A DNA stretch of 30,110 nt, from positions 1-30,110 of the forward strand of contig CAZLBV010000063.1 of NCBI GenBank assembly GCA_964557845.1, in the 5' to 3' direction. Positions 16,651 through 25,020 of this stretch are shown here, piece by piece (the first letter of the stretch is position 1; each line of letters starts with the position of its first letter). The translations under genes and the position numbers were made by a program. Source of the DNA: CAZLBV01 sp964557845. GTDB taxonomy: Bacteria > Acidobacteriota > Aminicenantia > Aminicenantales > Aminicenantaceae. Under the pieces are notes generated by a model, which had not been told where the DNA came from, ran no database searches, and saw only the letters and a list, made by a program, of their open reading frames with translations.

Positions 16651-17637
16651 TTGCTTCCATTGAACAAATATATTTTAATGCCCTCGAAAATAAAGCTTCT
16701 TCTATGGATTTCTTTACTTTTGATTTCCTGCGGGCAAAACAAGACTTGGCATACCGCAACTCTTTTATATTTTGACACTTTATGTGAGATCAAACTTTGC
16801 TGTGATCAAGAAAATTTCACCTCATCCATAAAAGAGATAGATAGTCTCTTTTCTCACATCGAAAACATTTTTTCTCCCGACTCTTCTCTTTTTGACTCCC
16901 AAGAAATATTTGACTTGTTTAAAATTGCAAGAAAAATCTATCTTGATTCCACCGGCGATTTCGATATCTCCATCGCACCACTAACTTACCTTTGGGGCTT
17001 CCATAACCCCCCCTACAAACATCCCGCTCATGAGGAAATCCTTATGACTCTCGAATCAGTTGGATTAAACAAGATTGAAATCCGAGAAAAAAAACTATTT
17101 TTATTACCGGGAATGAGTCTCGACTGGGGTGGAATTGCCAAGGGTTTTGGTGTAGATCTTGCCTCCAAAATATGTAAAAATAATTACATATCCCGTGGCT
17201 TCATCAACGCCGGAGGGGACCTTTTCTGCTGGGGAAATAATCCACAAGGCCATCTCTGGAAAGTAGGGATCAAACATCCGAGAGAAGAAGGTTTTCTGGG
17301 AATTTTATCTATTAGTGAAACTGGAGCAGCCACAACCGGAGACTATCAAAGATACTTTATTCAGGATGGTATTCGGTATCATCATGTTTTAAATCCCAAA
17401 ACCGGCTATCCGGCTAAAAGCAAACAGAGCGTTACCGTCGTGGGCCCGGAAACGGTTATTTGTGATGCCCTCTCGACAGCCGTCTTTGTATCATCGGAAC
17501 CGGAAAAAATTATGCTAAAACATAAGGATTACAGTGCGATCATTATAGATTCATCCGGAAAAATTTCATTTTTAGGGAAAAAAATAGACCTTACTGAAAT
17601 CCACCGCTCCTTAAAGCAAAAACATGAAAATAATTAA
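16651..17637 (+). CDS. apbE: FAD:protein FMN transferase, lipoprotein
   Basis: 328-residue ApbE-family flavin transferase, which covalently attaches FMN from FAD to a threonine of exported or membrane target proteins such as Nqr/Rnf subunits, in a Mg2+-dependent reaction. Diagnostic blocks are DISIAPLTYLWGFHN, SLDWGGIAKGFGVDLA, GFINAGGDLFCWG, and AATTGDYQRYF followed by YHHVLNPKTGYPA and CDALSTAVFV near the C-terminus. A hydrophobic N-terminus ending in LLISC (C27) is a good lipobox, so it is membrane-anchored on the periplasmic side. The TTG at 16651 is preferred because AAGGA lies 5 nt upstream; an ATG at 16678 lacks a ribosome-binding site but also keeps the lipobox. No flavinylation target or Rnf/Nqr gene is seen nearby, so it stands alone. 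Confidence 0.93.
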   Translation: MLPLNKYILMPSKIKLLLWISLLLISCGQNKTWHTATLLYFDTLCEIKLCCDQENFTSSIKEIDSLFSHIENIFSPDSSLFDSQEIFDLFKIARKIYLDSTGDFDISIAPLTYLWGFHNPPYKHPAHEEILMTLESVGLNKIEIREKKLFLLPGMSLDWGGIAKGFGVDLASKICKNNYISRGFINAGGDLFCWGNNPQGHLWKVGIKHPREEGFLGILSISETGAATTGDYQRYFIQDGIRYHHVLNPKTGYPAKSKQSVTVVGPETVICDALSTAVFVSSEPEKIMLKHKDYSAIIIDSSGKISFLGKKIDLTEIHRSLKQKHENN

Positions 17638-17989
17638 ACTGTTTTTATACTAAGATCTGTCGAAACTGCTTGATTCATTCACGCGTCGAGGTTAGTGCAA
17701 ATACAAGACGCATCGATTGAAGATGGAGTAAGCTACCTCGAAATCGGTGCTGTGAAGTGGCCATCCCCTGTCCTCCCCCACCCACCTTCCTTTAAGGAAC
17801 CGGCCTTTTCGTGTATCAACGCGAATTGCCGAAATCCCTTGGGTCATTTACGGCCCGAAGGGGTAAAAGAGGCCGATAACAAACAAATAGAGGAATACTC
17901 ATTTAGCTTTATTGAATTAGCTTAGAGAGGTCTATGATTCTTTTTTATTGGTTAAGAGCGGATCGGCCTATTTTATAAATGGCCCAAAT
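17638..17989. other. Gap between apbE and dnaN with no recognised gene
   Basis: About 350 bp. The middle (roughly 17690-17880) is richer in G+C than its flanks and contains a 76-codon plus-strand frame (17695-17925) rich in proline, without a convincing ribosome-binding site or recognisable family. CGGCC and GGCCG arms near 17850-17880 and a GGCC/GGCC pair near 17965-17980 could form short hairpins. No tRNA, SRP, 6S or RNase P RNA signature was recognised. Confidence 0.5.
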
Positions 17990-19090
17990 TTAGATTTTCA
18001 TGGGCATTAGGACATATAAATACCCAATCTCATCATCCTGTTCAGGTTTCATCAAGACAGCGCTGTTTTCATCCTTCATATTGAATACAACTCTTTCAGA
18101 TTTTACAGATGTTAAAAAATCAAGCAAATAGTGTGAGTTAAAACCTATCTCCATATCATCACCATCATACTCTATAGACACCTTATCCCGCGCTTCACCA
18201 ATCTCAGGATTGGATGAGAATAACCTCACTTGATTTTTTTCAATATTAAACTTGATCCCTCTTGATCTCTCAGTAGAAAGTAGGGCCACTCTTCTTATAG
18301 CATCTGTTATTTCCTCGCGTGAGAAAACCACCATCTTTTTATTTTCTTTGGGTATAACTGCAGAATAATTAGGAAATTTACCTTCAATGATCCTTGAGAT
18401 CAAGGTCCTGTTTGCAACTTTAAAGAATAAATTATTTTCATCTAGATCAAAATCAAATGCACTATTTTCTAATTTTCTCAGCTCACTAAGAGTTTTTTTC
18501 GATATTATAGCGCTCATTTTTTCTTCAATTTCAATATTCTCTGCTGTAAATGAAGTGAAAGCCAAACGGTGTCCATCGGTGCTTATCAATTCTATATTTG
18601 ATCCTTCAAGATTAAAAAGAGCACCATTAAGATAGTACCTCTGCTCCTGTGTAATCGCAAAATATACCCTATCGATCATCTCATGAAATATATCAAGAGG
18701 TAATTGGATTTTCTTCTGAAACTGTGGCTCTGGAATCTGTGGATAATCCTCCTTAGGCATGCATAAAACTTTAAATTGGCTCTCTCCTGATATTATCTCA
18801 AGAACACCTTCTTCACTCATCCTAAATGTAACAACCTGATTTCCAGTAAGTGCCCTGACTATTTCAAACAGTTTTTTCCCGGATACAGTTATTGATCCTG
18901 TTTCATCAACTTGTGCTGGAAAATGAGTCATGAGTCCAACCTCAAGATCTGTACCGATCATTTCGATTTCATTTTCCGTAGCGTTTATCAAAATGTTTGC
19001 CAGAATAGGCATGGTATTACGCTTTTCCACAATTCCCTGTAAAAGCTGAAGTTCTGTTAATACATCATCTTTTTCTATTGAAAATCTCAT
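17990..19090 (-). CDS. dnaN: DNA polymerase III sliding clamp (beta subunit)
   Basis: 366 residues, the normal bacterial beta-clamp length. The N-terminus MRFSIEKDDVLTELQLLQGIVEKRNTMPIL-type strand and helix, followed by ANILINATENEIEMIGTDLEVG, are DnaN hallmarks. Three similar clamp domains follow, with LISTDGHRLA in the second and the C-terminal YLYVLMPMKI sheet that forms the partner-binding pocket. The clamp tethers DNA polymerase III and other clamp-binding proteins to DNA. It lies 117 bp downstream of dnaA on the same strand, the classic dnaA-dnaN order. GGTGGAAAA precedes the ATG. The intervening AT-rich gap carries origin-like features. Confidence 0.97.
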   Translation of the reverse strand: MRFSIEKDDVLTELQLLQGIVEKRNTMPILANILINATENEIEMIGTDLEVGLMTHFPAQVDETGSITVSGKKLFEIVRALTGNQVVTFRMSEEGVLEIISGESQFKVLCMPKEDYPQIPEPQFQKKIQLPLDIFHEMIDRVYFAITQEQRYYLNGALFNLEGSNIELISTDGHRLAFTSFTAENIEIEEKMSAIISKKTLSELRKLENSAFDFDLDENNLFFKVANRTLISRIIEGKFPNYSAVIPKENKKMVVFSREEITDAIRRVALLSTERSRGIKFNIEKNQVRLFSSNPEIGEARDKVSIEYDGDDMEIGFNSHYLLDFLTSVKSERVVFNMKDENSAVLMKPEQDDEIGYLYVLMPMKI

Positions 19091-19110
19091 TTTTCCACCA
19101 TTCCTGCCTT

Positions 19111-19185
19111 TATTATTATTAATATTAAGTTATTATAGATAAGATTAAATAATAATAATAATAAAAGCAATAAAAATGTGAATAA
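19111..19185 (-). other. Candidate DNA unwinding element in the dnaA-dnaN gap
   Basis: The gap is almost pure A+T. On the minus strand, box TTATTCACA (19185-19177) matches the DnaA-box consensus TTATNCACA. After 14 nt comes an uninterrupted ATT x5 tract (19162-19148). The opposite strand then reads 3'-AAT repeats, the form of a DnaA-trio unwinding element next to a DnaA box. A second TTATTATTATT tract (19110-19120) lies in inverted orientation. This is an interpretation of sequence form; AT-rich microsatellite drift is the alternative. Confidence 0.45.
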
Positions 19186-19207
19186 GTAACTTAATTTACT
19201 GATTCTT

Positions 19208-20548
19208 TTAATTAATATAGCTGATAAGTTTGTTTATATCTCTGTTGAATTCCGGGTTGCTTTCTCTTAATTTCTCTATTTTCTTAATGCCATGAAGAAC
19301 CGTTGTATGGTGTTTTCCACCGAATTTCTTTCCAATTTCAGGAAGGGAAGATTTGGTTAATTCTTTCGCGATATACATAGCAATTTGCCTGGGAAATGCG
19401 ATTTTTGGAGAATTATTTTTTGATTTCAGTTGAGTGAGAGTGATTTTGTATTTATGACAGATGATTTTTTGGACTTTTTCAATCGTGACAATATTTGTTT
19501 TAGAATCCAATAAACTTTTTAGTCCTTCTTTAGCCAGATCAAGATCGATTTTTTCTCCTTTAAGAGAAGAATATGCGATAACACGGCGTAAATATCCTTC
19601 CAGTTCTCTTATATTAGAATGGACTTTATCCGCGATAAAGAGAGCAACATCTTCAGGCAAGTTAATTCCTTCACATTCGGATTTCTTTTTTAAAATTGCA
19701 ATTCTGGTTTCAATATCAGGCGGCTTAAGGTCAGCAATTAGACCCCATTCAAATCTGGAACTAAAGCGATCTTCAAGGTTAGGAATTTCCTTCGGAGAAC
19801 AATCACTGGACATTACAATCTGTTTTTGGTTTTCATAAAGATGGTTAAATGTATGAAAGAATTCTTCTTTCGTTCTTTCTTTACCGGAAAGATAGTGAAT
19901 ATCATCCATAAGAAGGACATCAACACTGCGGTATTTTTGTCGGAAATCAAGGATTTTACCATACTGTAAATGATTGATGAGATCATTCATAAACTTTTCT
20001 GTAGTGATATAGAGAATTTTATACTTATTTTTTCCGGTTAAGATGAAATTTCCTATAGCATTCATCAGATGTGTCTTACCTAAACCTGCGCCTCCGTAAA
20101 TAAAGAGTGGATTGTAAGATTTGGCGGGGTTTTTAACGACGGCATTAGCAGCAGCGTGGGCAAACTGATTGCAAGAACCAACGACGAAATTGTCAAAAGA
20201 ATAGTTTGGATTTAAATTAGGATTTAATAAAAAACCGTTCTTTGATTTCCTTTCAAGGGGAGAACGGCGTTTAAAAGAGGATGTATTATCTTCAAAAACA
20301 TATTTTATATCATAGGTTTTACCGAACAGTTTCTGGCTGCTTTTGTTGATCAAATTGGTATAATGAAAAGTTAACCAATTTTTAAAATATGAATTGGGAA
20401 CTTTAACATAGAGATTTTCTGATTCCTTGCCTATATATACAGTCGGATCAAACCAGGTTTCATAAGAATTAGGATCGAGTTCTTCTTTGATCTCATTCCT
20501 AATGAGAGTCCAAGGATCATTTTTATCTAAAAGTTTTTTCATCGCCAC
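19208..20548 (-). CDS. dnaA: Chromosomal replication initiator DnaA
   Basis: 446 residues. Domain I (about 1-85) includes DPNSYETWFDP; a short linker follows; the AAA+ domain begins NPNYSFDNFVVGSCNQFAHA with Walker A GGAGLGKTH at residues 152-160 and Walker B VLLMDDIHYLSG. Domain IV carries the DnaA signature KFGGKHHTTVLHGIKKIE, the helix-turn-helix that reads DnaA boxes. GTG at 20548 is taken as the start because a GGA lies 6 nt upstream; ATG at 20542, two codons on, is equally possible. DnaA boxes overlap this ribosome-binding site, and a good promoter lies 75 bp upstream, so autoregulation is likely. The neighbour downstream is dnaN. Confidence 0.97.
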   Translation of the reverse strand: MAMKKLLDKNDPWTLIRNEIKEELDPNSYETWFDPTVYIGKESENLYVKVPNSYFKNWLTFHYTNLINKSSQKLFGKTYDIKYVFEDNTSSFKRRSPLERKSKNGFLLNPNLNPNYSFDNFVVGSCNQFAHAAANAVVKNPAKSYNPLFIYGGAGLGKTHLMNAIGNFILTGKNKYKILYITTEKFMNDLINHLQYGKILDFRQKYRSVDVLLMDDIHYLSGKERTKEEFFHTFNHLYENQKQIVMSSDCSPKEIPNLEDRFSSRFEWGLIADLKPPDIETRIAILKKKSECEGINLPEDVALFIADKVHSNIRELEGYLRRVIAYSSLKGEKIDLDLAKEGLKSLLDSKTNIVTIEKVQKIICHKYKITLTQLKSKNNSPKIAFPRQIAMYIAKELTKSSLPEIGKKFGGKHHTTVLHGIKKIEKLRESNPEFNRDINKLISYIN

Positions 20549-20551
20549 AAG

Positions 20552-20583
20552 ATTTCCACAGAATTATCCACACCTGTGGAAAA
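20552..20583. promoter_or_regulatory. Cluster of three DnaA boxes upstream of dnaA
   Basis: TTATCCACA at 20564-20572 is a perfect DnaA box. ATTTCCACA (20552-20560) is one mismatch away, and on the minus strand TTTTCCACA (20583-20575) fits the relaxed consensus TTWTNCACA. All lie in the dnaA 5' leader, between promoter and start codon. They could be part of oriC, an autoregulatory site, or both. Confidence 0.7.
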
Positions 20584-20624
20584 CCTTCCAGTTATGCTGA
20601 TTTAGGTTTGAAGAAGGCTCGAAT

Positions 20625-20653
20625 ATAATACCACTCGGATTTTTGGAATTCAA
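20625..20653 (-). promoter_or_regulatory. dnaA promoter
   Basis: Minus strand TTGAAT (20653-20648), 17-bp spacer, TATTAT (20630-20625). Transcription would start near 20618 and run through the DnaA boxes. Confidence 0.6.
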
Positions 20654-20682
20654 GGAAAATAATTAAAATTTTTAAATTATTT

Positions 20683-23652
20683 TTAGAAATCAAAACCTAT
20701 CCAGAATTTAGTCTCATATCCGCCGATAGCATCGACATCAAAAGGCCTTGAGAATTTATTCCATTCCAATCTTTTAACGAAATCCAGATGCATGGGAAGC
20801 CCTAGAAAAAAGAACTCTAGACCAAATCCAAATGAGCCCAGTGCCTCGAAAGAGATAGGCTCTGTCCAAGGATAAATGATTTCATTTTCTGGGTATCGGT
20901 AGAATTTTGCTGGTTGGCCTTTGAGTTTAGCCCTTGTGATATCAAAGAAAAAAGTACCCCTGACCGGTCCTATCTGTCCTATCAGAGTATAAGCAGCATT
21001 TATTAGCGGAAAGCGAAATTCAGCATTGGCATACCACCCTTCAGTTCCAATAATGCTGTAATAATTAGCCGTTCTAACCTCGTTATTACCCCCGTAATAG
21101 GTAACAAACGGATTCCTCCCCTTACTCATAAAACCGTTGAATCTGAATGCAAAAAGAGTATCGAATCCGAGATACAGGTATTGGCGGTAATCAAATTCAA
21201 GGTTCGTGTTCTGGAGGAATTTATCTGTGACCGGAAGACCTTGAGAGACAGATAAAAGGAATGTATTTCCGCTGGAAGGTCCGTAATATTTAAAGTGGGT
21301 GGTTTCTCCCACAAAAGCCAGGGAGGCAGACAGAATATTTCCATTTAGGAAATATCTGAAGTTACTCTGGTTCATAAACATGAGCTGGATCATATACGGA
21401 TCGTAAAACTCTTCGTCATAATTGGTGAAGCTCATGGTTCCCTGTAACCGGTAGAATCGGTTGAGAGGATAGATCGCTAAAAAGTTTGCGCCTGCTATAC
21501 TTCTCGTAGCGAGGGCATCCCGGTAGGTCAAATAATTGAAAAGGGTGGGATCATAATAAGCATAATTAGGATAATAAAAAAGGGTGTATTGAAAAACTCT
21601 GGCCATGTACTGCAGGCGGTTTTTCAGATTGGTATAGGAGGCATAATAGGAACGGAAACTTCGCACCTGATAGGCCATAAGAGTGAAGTTGTGGTCTCCC
21701 ATCAAATCTGAGAAGGAGAGGGCAGATCCGCCATAAATGGATCCATCGGTGGAGACAATGGTGTTTATGGGCGGTCTTTGCATCATGTATAATTTTCCAA
21801 TACCTTTATACGGTTTAATTTCCTCTTTATTGATCGCGAAAGAGAGAACGGGTTTAAAACGCTCAAGCTCTTTATTGTCCGGTTTTTCTACAAAGGTCAC
21901 TGTCTTTTCAAATTTAGGTTCGAATTCTCCCGAGAAAACCTGAAAAGCGCCCTTATTAAAAGAGGAAAACACGAACTTGTTTTCTTCTTTGGGGATAGGA
22001 GTGGGAAAGAAATTTCCGGAGCGAACATCGGTAAAACTATTTAATTCTCCTGTTTTAAGGTCTATGGAATATATATTGAAAGCTTCCCTTTGATCACCGC
22101 AAAAATAAATTTTTTGTGAATCTTTTGAGAATTCCGGAGTAATGGTATCCCCATCTCCAAAGGTTATCTGTTCTTTTTTAGTTAGATCGTCGAGGGGGGA
22201 AAGAAAAATTTTATCATAGGTATCGATTCTAATTGTGTAAGCGAGATGTTTTCCATCGGGAGATACGGTTGGAGCTTTTTCATAAAGGTTGTCCTGAGTT
22301 AGGTTCACTGCCTGCTCTGTTTCTAGATCAAGTCTAAAAATGTCACGCTGTGTGTTATCAAAAGCTGTAAAAATTATACTTTTATCTCCTGGAAGAAATC
22401 GCGGAGCAGAAGGGGAATCAAAAGGGATTTTTATTATTTTTTCATCTTTTCCGGTCAAGGCGTTGACGATGAAAAGGGAAAATTTCTCTCCAGAGCGTCC
22501 AAAAAAGGCAATTTTATCTCCGTCTCCCGACCAATCGATGTCTCTACCGATGGACGGATCAATATCGAATTTGATCTGTTCATATTTCCAGGTGTAACCC
22601 CGTGTAATGTTGCGGATCACACTCCCATCTTTTGCAGAAAGCAGCAGAATATCCAAGTCATTGTCCCGTACGTTGAGTGTGATAACAGCTACAATTTCTC
22701 CAGAAGGAGATAAGGCGTGGGAAAAGGAGAAAAAGTATGCATTCAAAGGATAACTTGGCCCTAGAGGAAGGCTGTAGTCCTCAGGATTTTCGCGGGTAAG
22801 GAATTTTTTATTTTTTTCTCTTATATGTTTTTTATATTCATAATGGAATTCTTTGGGCTGAAGGTTGAATACTTTTTTTATGGGATTTTTTGATGAGACA
22901 AGAGAGGAGCCTTTTAATGACTGCCAAAATTCCCTGACTGAGTTTTTGCCGTAGCGTGCTTCAATGAAATCGAAAAGAGAATGTCCAAAGTCATAGCCGG
23001 GATCACGGGTGAGAGGATAGTTACTGAATAAATGTCCTGAAGGAGTCATCTCAGGGATTCTATCGTTCAAAACAGCATCTCTGACGATCAGTTCAGATAG
23101 AAAAGACCAGTTGTCTGTGGTGTATTCGCTGAATCCTTCCATAACCCACATAGGCGGTTGGGAGACTGCATATAAGGCTCCCCCGGGGCTTCCCCAGAGA
23201 AGATCGAATTCGAAAATATGGGTCAACTCATGTGTGACGAGAGCTTGAAGCTCGTCATCTGCCATATCTCCACGGACCGCTACCCGGTATAACAGGGGCT
23301 CGGAAACACCTAAGACACTTTCCGGAAGATAGTCATAAATATTAGTCTGAGCCATGTCTGTGGCAGACACGAAGTGTATGAGCGGAACGCGTGCGGACAA
23401 TTGATGTTTTGTATCCTGGCTTATTTTTAAATAAGAACTCTCGGCATAATCAGCAATTTTTTTGAGCATATCCAGATTTTCTGTATAATAATAGATGTCA
23501 AAATGTTCGGTCTGGTATTTTTTCCAGTTAAAATCAACATAAATAACCTTGTTTTTGCCGTAATAAGGGATATATATGTATTGAGCAAAACTTTGGCAGG
23601 CAAGAATTAATATGGCCGAAATGATAAAAAGAGTTTTTATCTGTTTATTCAT
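20683..23652 (-). CDS. Exported peptidase-MA-like metalloprotease / PD40 propeller / C-terminal barrel protein
   Basis: 989 residues with an N-terminal signal (MNKQIKTLFIISAILILACQ, likely cleaved near SFA-Q; C19 could alternatively be lipidated). Residues about 40-280 are a gluzincin-type metalloprotease domain: HELTH at 141-145, and MEGFSEY with the likely third zinc ligand E172. Residues about 300-590 hold repeated TolB/PD40 beta-propeller blades (SPDGKHLAYTI, WSGDGDKIAFFGRSG, FLPGDKSIIFTAF). Residues about 640-989 are rich in alternating aromatic strands typical of an outer-membrane barrel and end in FWIGFDF, with the terminal Phe expected for BAM insertion. The protein probably sits in the outer membrane. 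GGGAG precedes the ATG. It is the last gene of an operon with two lipoproteins. The function is not established; similar architectures are seen in uncultured Acidobacteriota-like genomes. Confidence 0.85.
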   Translation of the reverse strand: MNKQIKTLFIISAILILACQSFAQYIYIPYYGKNKVIYVDFNWKKYQTEHFDIYYYTENLDMLKKIADYAESSYLKISQDTKHQLSARVPLIHFVSATDMAQTNIYDYLPESVLGVSEPLLYRVAVRGDMADDELQALVTHELTHIFEFDLLWGSPGGALYAVSQPPMWVMEGFSEYTTDNWSFLSELIVRDAVLNDRIPEMTPSGHLFSNYPLTRDPGYDFGHSLFDFIEARYGKNSVREFWQSLKGSSLVSSKNPIKKVFNLQPKEFHYEYKKHIREKNKKFLTRENPEDYSLPLGPSYPLNAYFFSFSHALSPSGEIVAVITLNVRDNDLDILLLSAKDGSVIRNITRGYTWKYEQIKFDIDPSIGRDIDWSGDGDKIAFFGRSGEKFSLFIVNALTGKDEKIIKIPFDSPSAPRFLPGDKSIIFTAFDNTQRDIFRLDLETEQAVNLTQDNLYEKAPTVSPDGKHLAYTIRIDTYDKIFLSPLDDLTKKEQITFGDGDTITPEFSKDSQKIYFCGDQREAFNIYSIDLKTGELNSFTDVRSGNFFPTPIPKEENKFVFSSFNKGAFQVFSGEFEPKFEKTVTFVEKPDNKELERFKPVLSFAINKEEIKPYKGIGKLYMMQRPPINTIVSTDGSIYGGSALSFSDLMGDHNFTLMAYQVRSFRSYYASYTNLKNRLQYMARVFQYTLFYYPNYAYYDPTLFNYLTYRDALATRSIAGANFLAIYPLNRFYRLQGTMSFTNYDEEFYDPYMIQLMFMNQSNFRYFLNGNILSASLAFVGETTHFKYYGPSSGNTFLLSVSQGLPVTDKFLQNTNLEFDYRQYLYLGFDTLFAFRFNGFMSKGRNPFVTYYGGNNEVRTANYYSIIGTEGWYANAEFRFPLINAAYTLIGQIGPVRGTFFFDITRAKLKGQPAKFYRYPENEIIYPWTEPISFEALGSFGFGLEFFFLGLPMHLDFVKRLEWNKFSRPFDVDAIGGYETKFWIGFDF

Positions 23653-23672
23653 GTTTACTCCCGTATTATTTT

Positions 23673-24350
23673 TTATTTAATGAGAAGATATCTTTCTTTC
23701 ATCCGTTCATATCCTTTGAGATCCTCTAAAAGGTTGTCTCTAACTTCAAGGATAAGATCAAAGAAGGCAAAATGTGCTGTTTGGTTGGGATTTTCATACG
23801 ATTTGTTCTGTTTAAAATTCCTGTCGTATATTATTTTTCCATTTTGGGTATCTATCAAATAAAGATGTAGCTCCAGAGAATAAAAAGTGCGTGTTTCTAT
23901 CCTTGATTCTTCGGGAAAGGGGTCGTCAAACCTTCTTTTTGCTTTCTTCCTGAGAGACTTGCGTATCTCCTCGGTATATTTTACGCTTCCTGTTAAGAGT
24001 GCAGATTTATTCTTTTCCGGAACCAAATTCCTCCAATGATTCGGTTCCTTAAATACTTCTTCTTTCTCAATAGTGATATCCGACATCTTTGTATTCTTCT
24101 TTAGATGTTTTTCAAGCTCGAACGAGAAGTATTCTTGTATTTCCTGGTTGGCGTCAAAATCTTTGATCTCTTCGGTTTCCAATTCTAAAAAGTTGGTTAT
24201 TAAAATGTCCTGATAAGGAGAAAGATCTATATCCGGCTTTTTGGGTATTTCCATCATGACCTTTACATGATTTGTTGGGTTACAGGAAATAAGAAAAATA
24301 AAAAACAAAGGCAAGATTATACTTAACTTTCTACTTTTTGATTTTTTCAT
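23673..24350 (-). CDS. Lipoprotein of unknown function (LpoB/CsgG/GNA1162-like fold possible)
   Basis: 225 residues from ATG 24350; upstream in-frame ATGs up to 24398 would give a long basic leader and no better ribosome-binding site. A textbook lipoprotein signal (MKKSKSRKLSIILPLFFIFL then ISC, C23) is followed by a soluble domain. The domain begins with a DIDLSPYQDILITNFL strand and later has ALLTGSVKYTEEIRKSLRKK and FYSLELHLYLIDTQNGKIIYDRNF. This order (strand naming an activity, helix, then 'LTGSVKYTE', 'LYLIDTQNGKI') resembles the LpoB/CsgG/GNA1162 group of periplasmic lipoproteins, but identity is weak and only suggested. Its start overlaps the TPR lipoprotein gene by 20 bp and its stop is 20 bp before the large protease/barrel gene. 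Confidence 0.75.
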   Translation of the reverse strand: MKKSKSRKLSIILPLFFIFLISCNPTNHVKVMMEIPKKPDIDLSPYQDILITNFLELETEEIKDFDANQEIQEYFSFELEKHLKKNTKMSDITIEKEEVFKEPNHWRNLVPEKNKSALLTGSVKYTEEIRKSLRKKAKRRFDDPFPEESRIETRTFYSLELHLYLIDTQNGKIIYDRNFKQNKSYENPNQTAHFAFFDLILEVRDNLLEDLKGYERMKERYLLIK

Positions 24351-24732
24351 CTGTTTTCTCTTTTTTATCCTTGGGGTTTTCATTCTTCTCATCATCACTT
24401 ATTTGGAGCTGATCTTGTTTAAATTTTTCGAAGTTAGAATTGATCCTCTCGTTTTTTGGATCCAGACCAAGTGCGGTTTGGTATTCCTTTTCTGCCTCTT
24501 CCCACATGCCTTTTTTTTCATAAGCGACCGCAAGGTTATTATGGGCCGCGGCGTTATTGGGATCCTGAGAGATCACTTTCTTCCAACGAAAGATAGCCTC
24601 GTCCCACAACTCCATCTCTGCGGCCTCGATACCGAAAAAGATTTGGTCCTGAGAATATCGGGCCGAACAGCTGCAAAAAACAATGGACACTAAAAATATG
24701 GGAAAAAAGGTGTATAGAAATTTTCTTTTCAT
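24331..24732 (-). CDS. TPR-containing small lipoprotein
   Basis: 133 residues. A lipoprotein-type signal (KFLYTFFPIFLVSIVF then CSC; C20 or C22 is the lipid site) is followed by at least two tetratricopeptide repeats at about residues 33-100 (DEAIFRWKKVISQDPNNAAA, HNNLAVAYEKKGMWEEAEKEYQ-type helices). The tail is highly charged and Lys/Glu/Asp-rich. TPR lipoproteins usually act as scaffolds for envelope complexes. GAGG lies 7 nt before the ATG. It is the promoter-proximal gene of the envelope operon leading to the metalloprotease/barrel protein, and it overlaps the next gene by 20 bp. Confidence 0.82.
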   Translation of the reverse strand: MKRKFLYTFFPIFLVSIVFCSCSARYSQDQIFFGIEAAEMELWDEAIFRWKKVISQDPNNAAAHNNLAVAYEKKGMWEEAEKEYQTALGLDPKNERINSNFEKFKQDQLQISDDEKNENPKDKKEKTDEKIKK

Positions 24733-24961
24733 TTTGAGCCTCTATAGTTTAAATTAACTCTTTTCATAAATTACGTCAATATAACTGGATGTAAGGATGC
24801 AAAGTATGTGCCATATTTGGCTTCGTTGTTTAAGTAAAAAGTTGAAAAAAAAATATTATTTTTCAGCCATAATTATTAATTTTTTTTCTTTCCGGTCTAT
24901 TTTTTAAGTTTTTTACAAGCTGTTATGAAAAAGGGACATCTGTCTATAAATTGAATAAGCC

Positions 24962-24990
24962 TTGGATTTTTTATGAAAATATGCTATAAA
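24962..24990 (+). promoter_or_regulatory. rpmB promoter
   Basis: TTGGAT (24962-24967), 17-bp spacer, TATAAA (24985-24990), 30 bp ahead of the rpmB ATG. Confidence 0.6.
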
Positions 24991-25020
24991 GCTTTTTTAA
25001 TTGATGTTAAGAGTTGAACA

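Noticed and set aside
17695..17925. 76-codon plus-strand frame as a gene
   Set aside because: No ribosome-binding site, a Pro-rich composition unlike neighbours, and no recognisable family; kept only as an unexplained region.
19110..19165. AT trinucleotide tracts as a CRISPR or tandem-repeat array
   Set aside because: No spacer-repeat structure; the units are only 3 bp and lie at a likely origin.
24733..25020. Possible small gene or tRNA between the TPR lipoprotein and rpmB
   Set aside because: Highly AT-rich with only the rpmB promoter recognisable; no cloverleaf or open frame supported.
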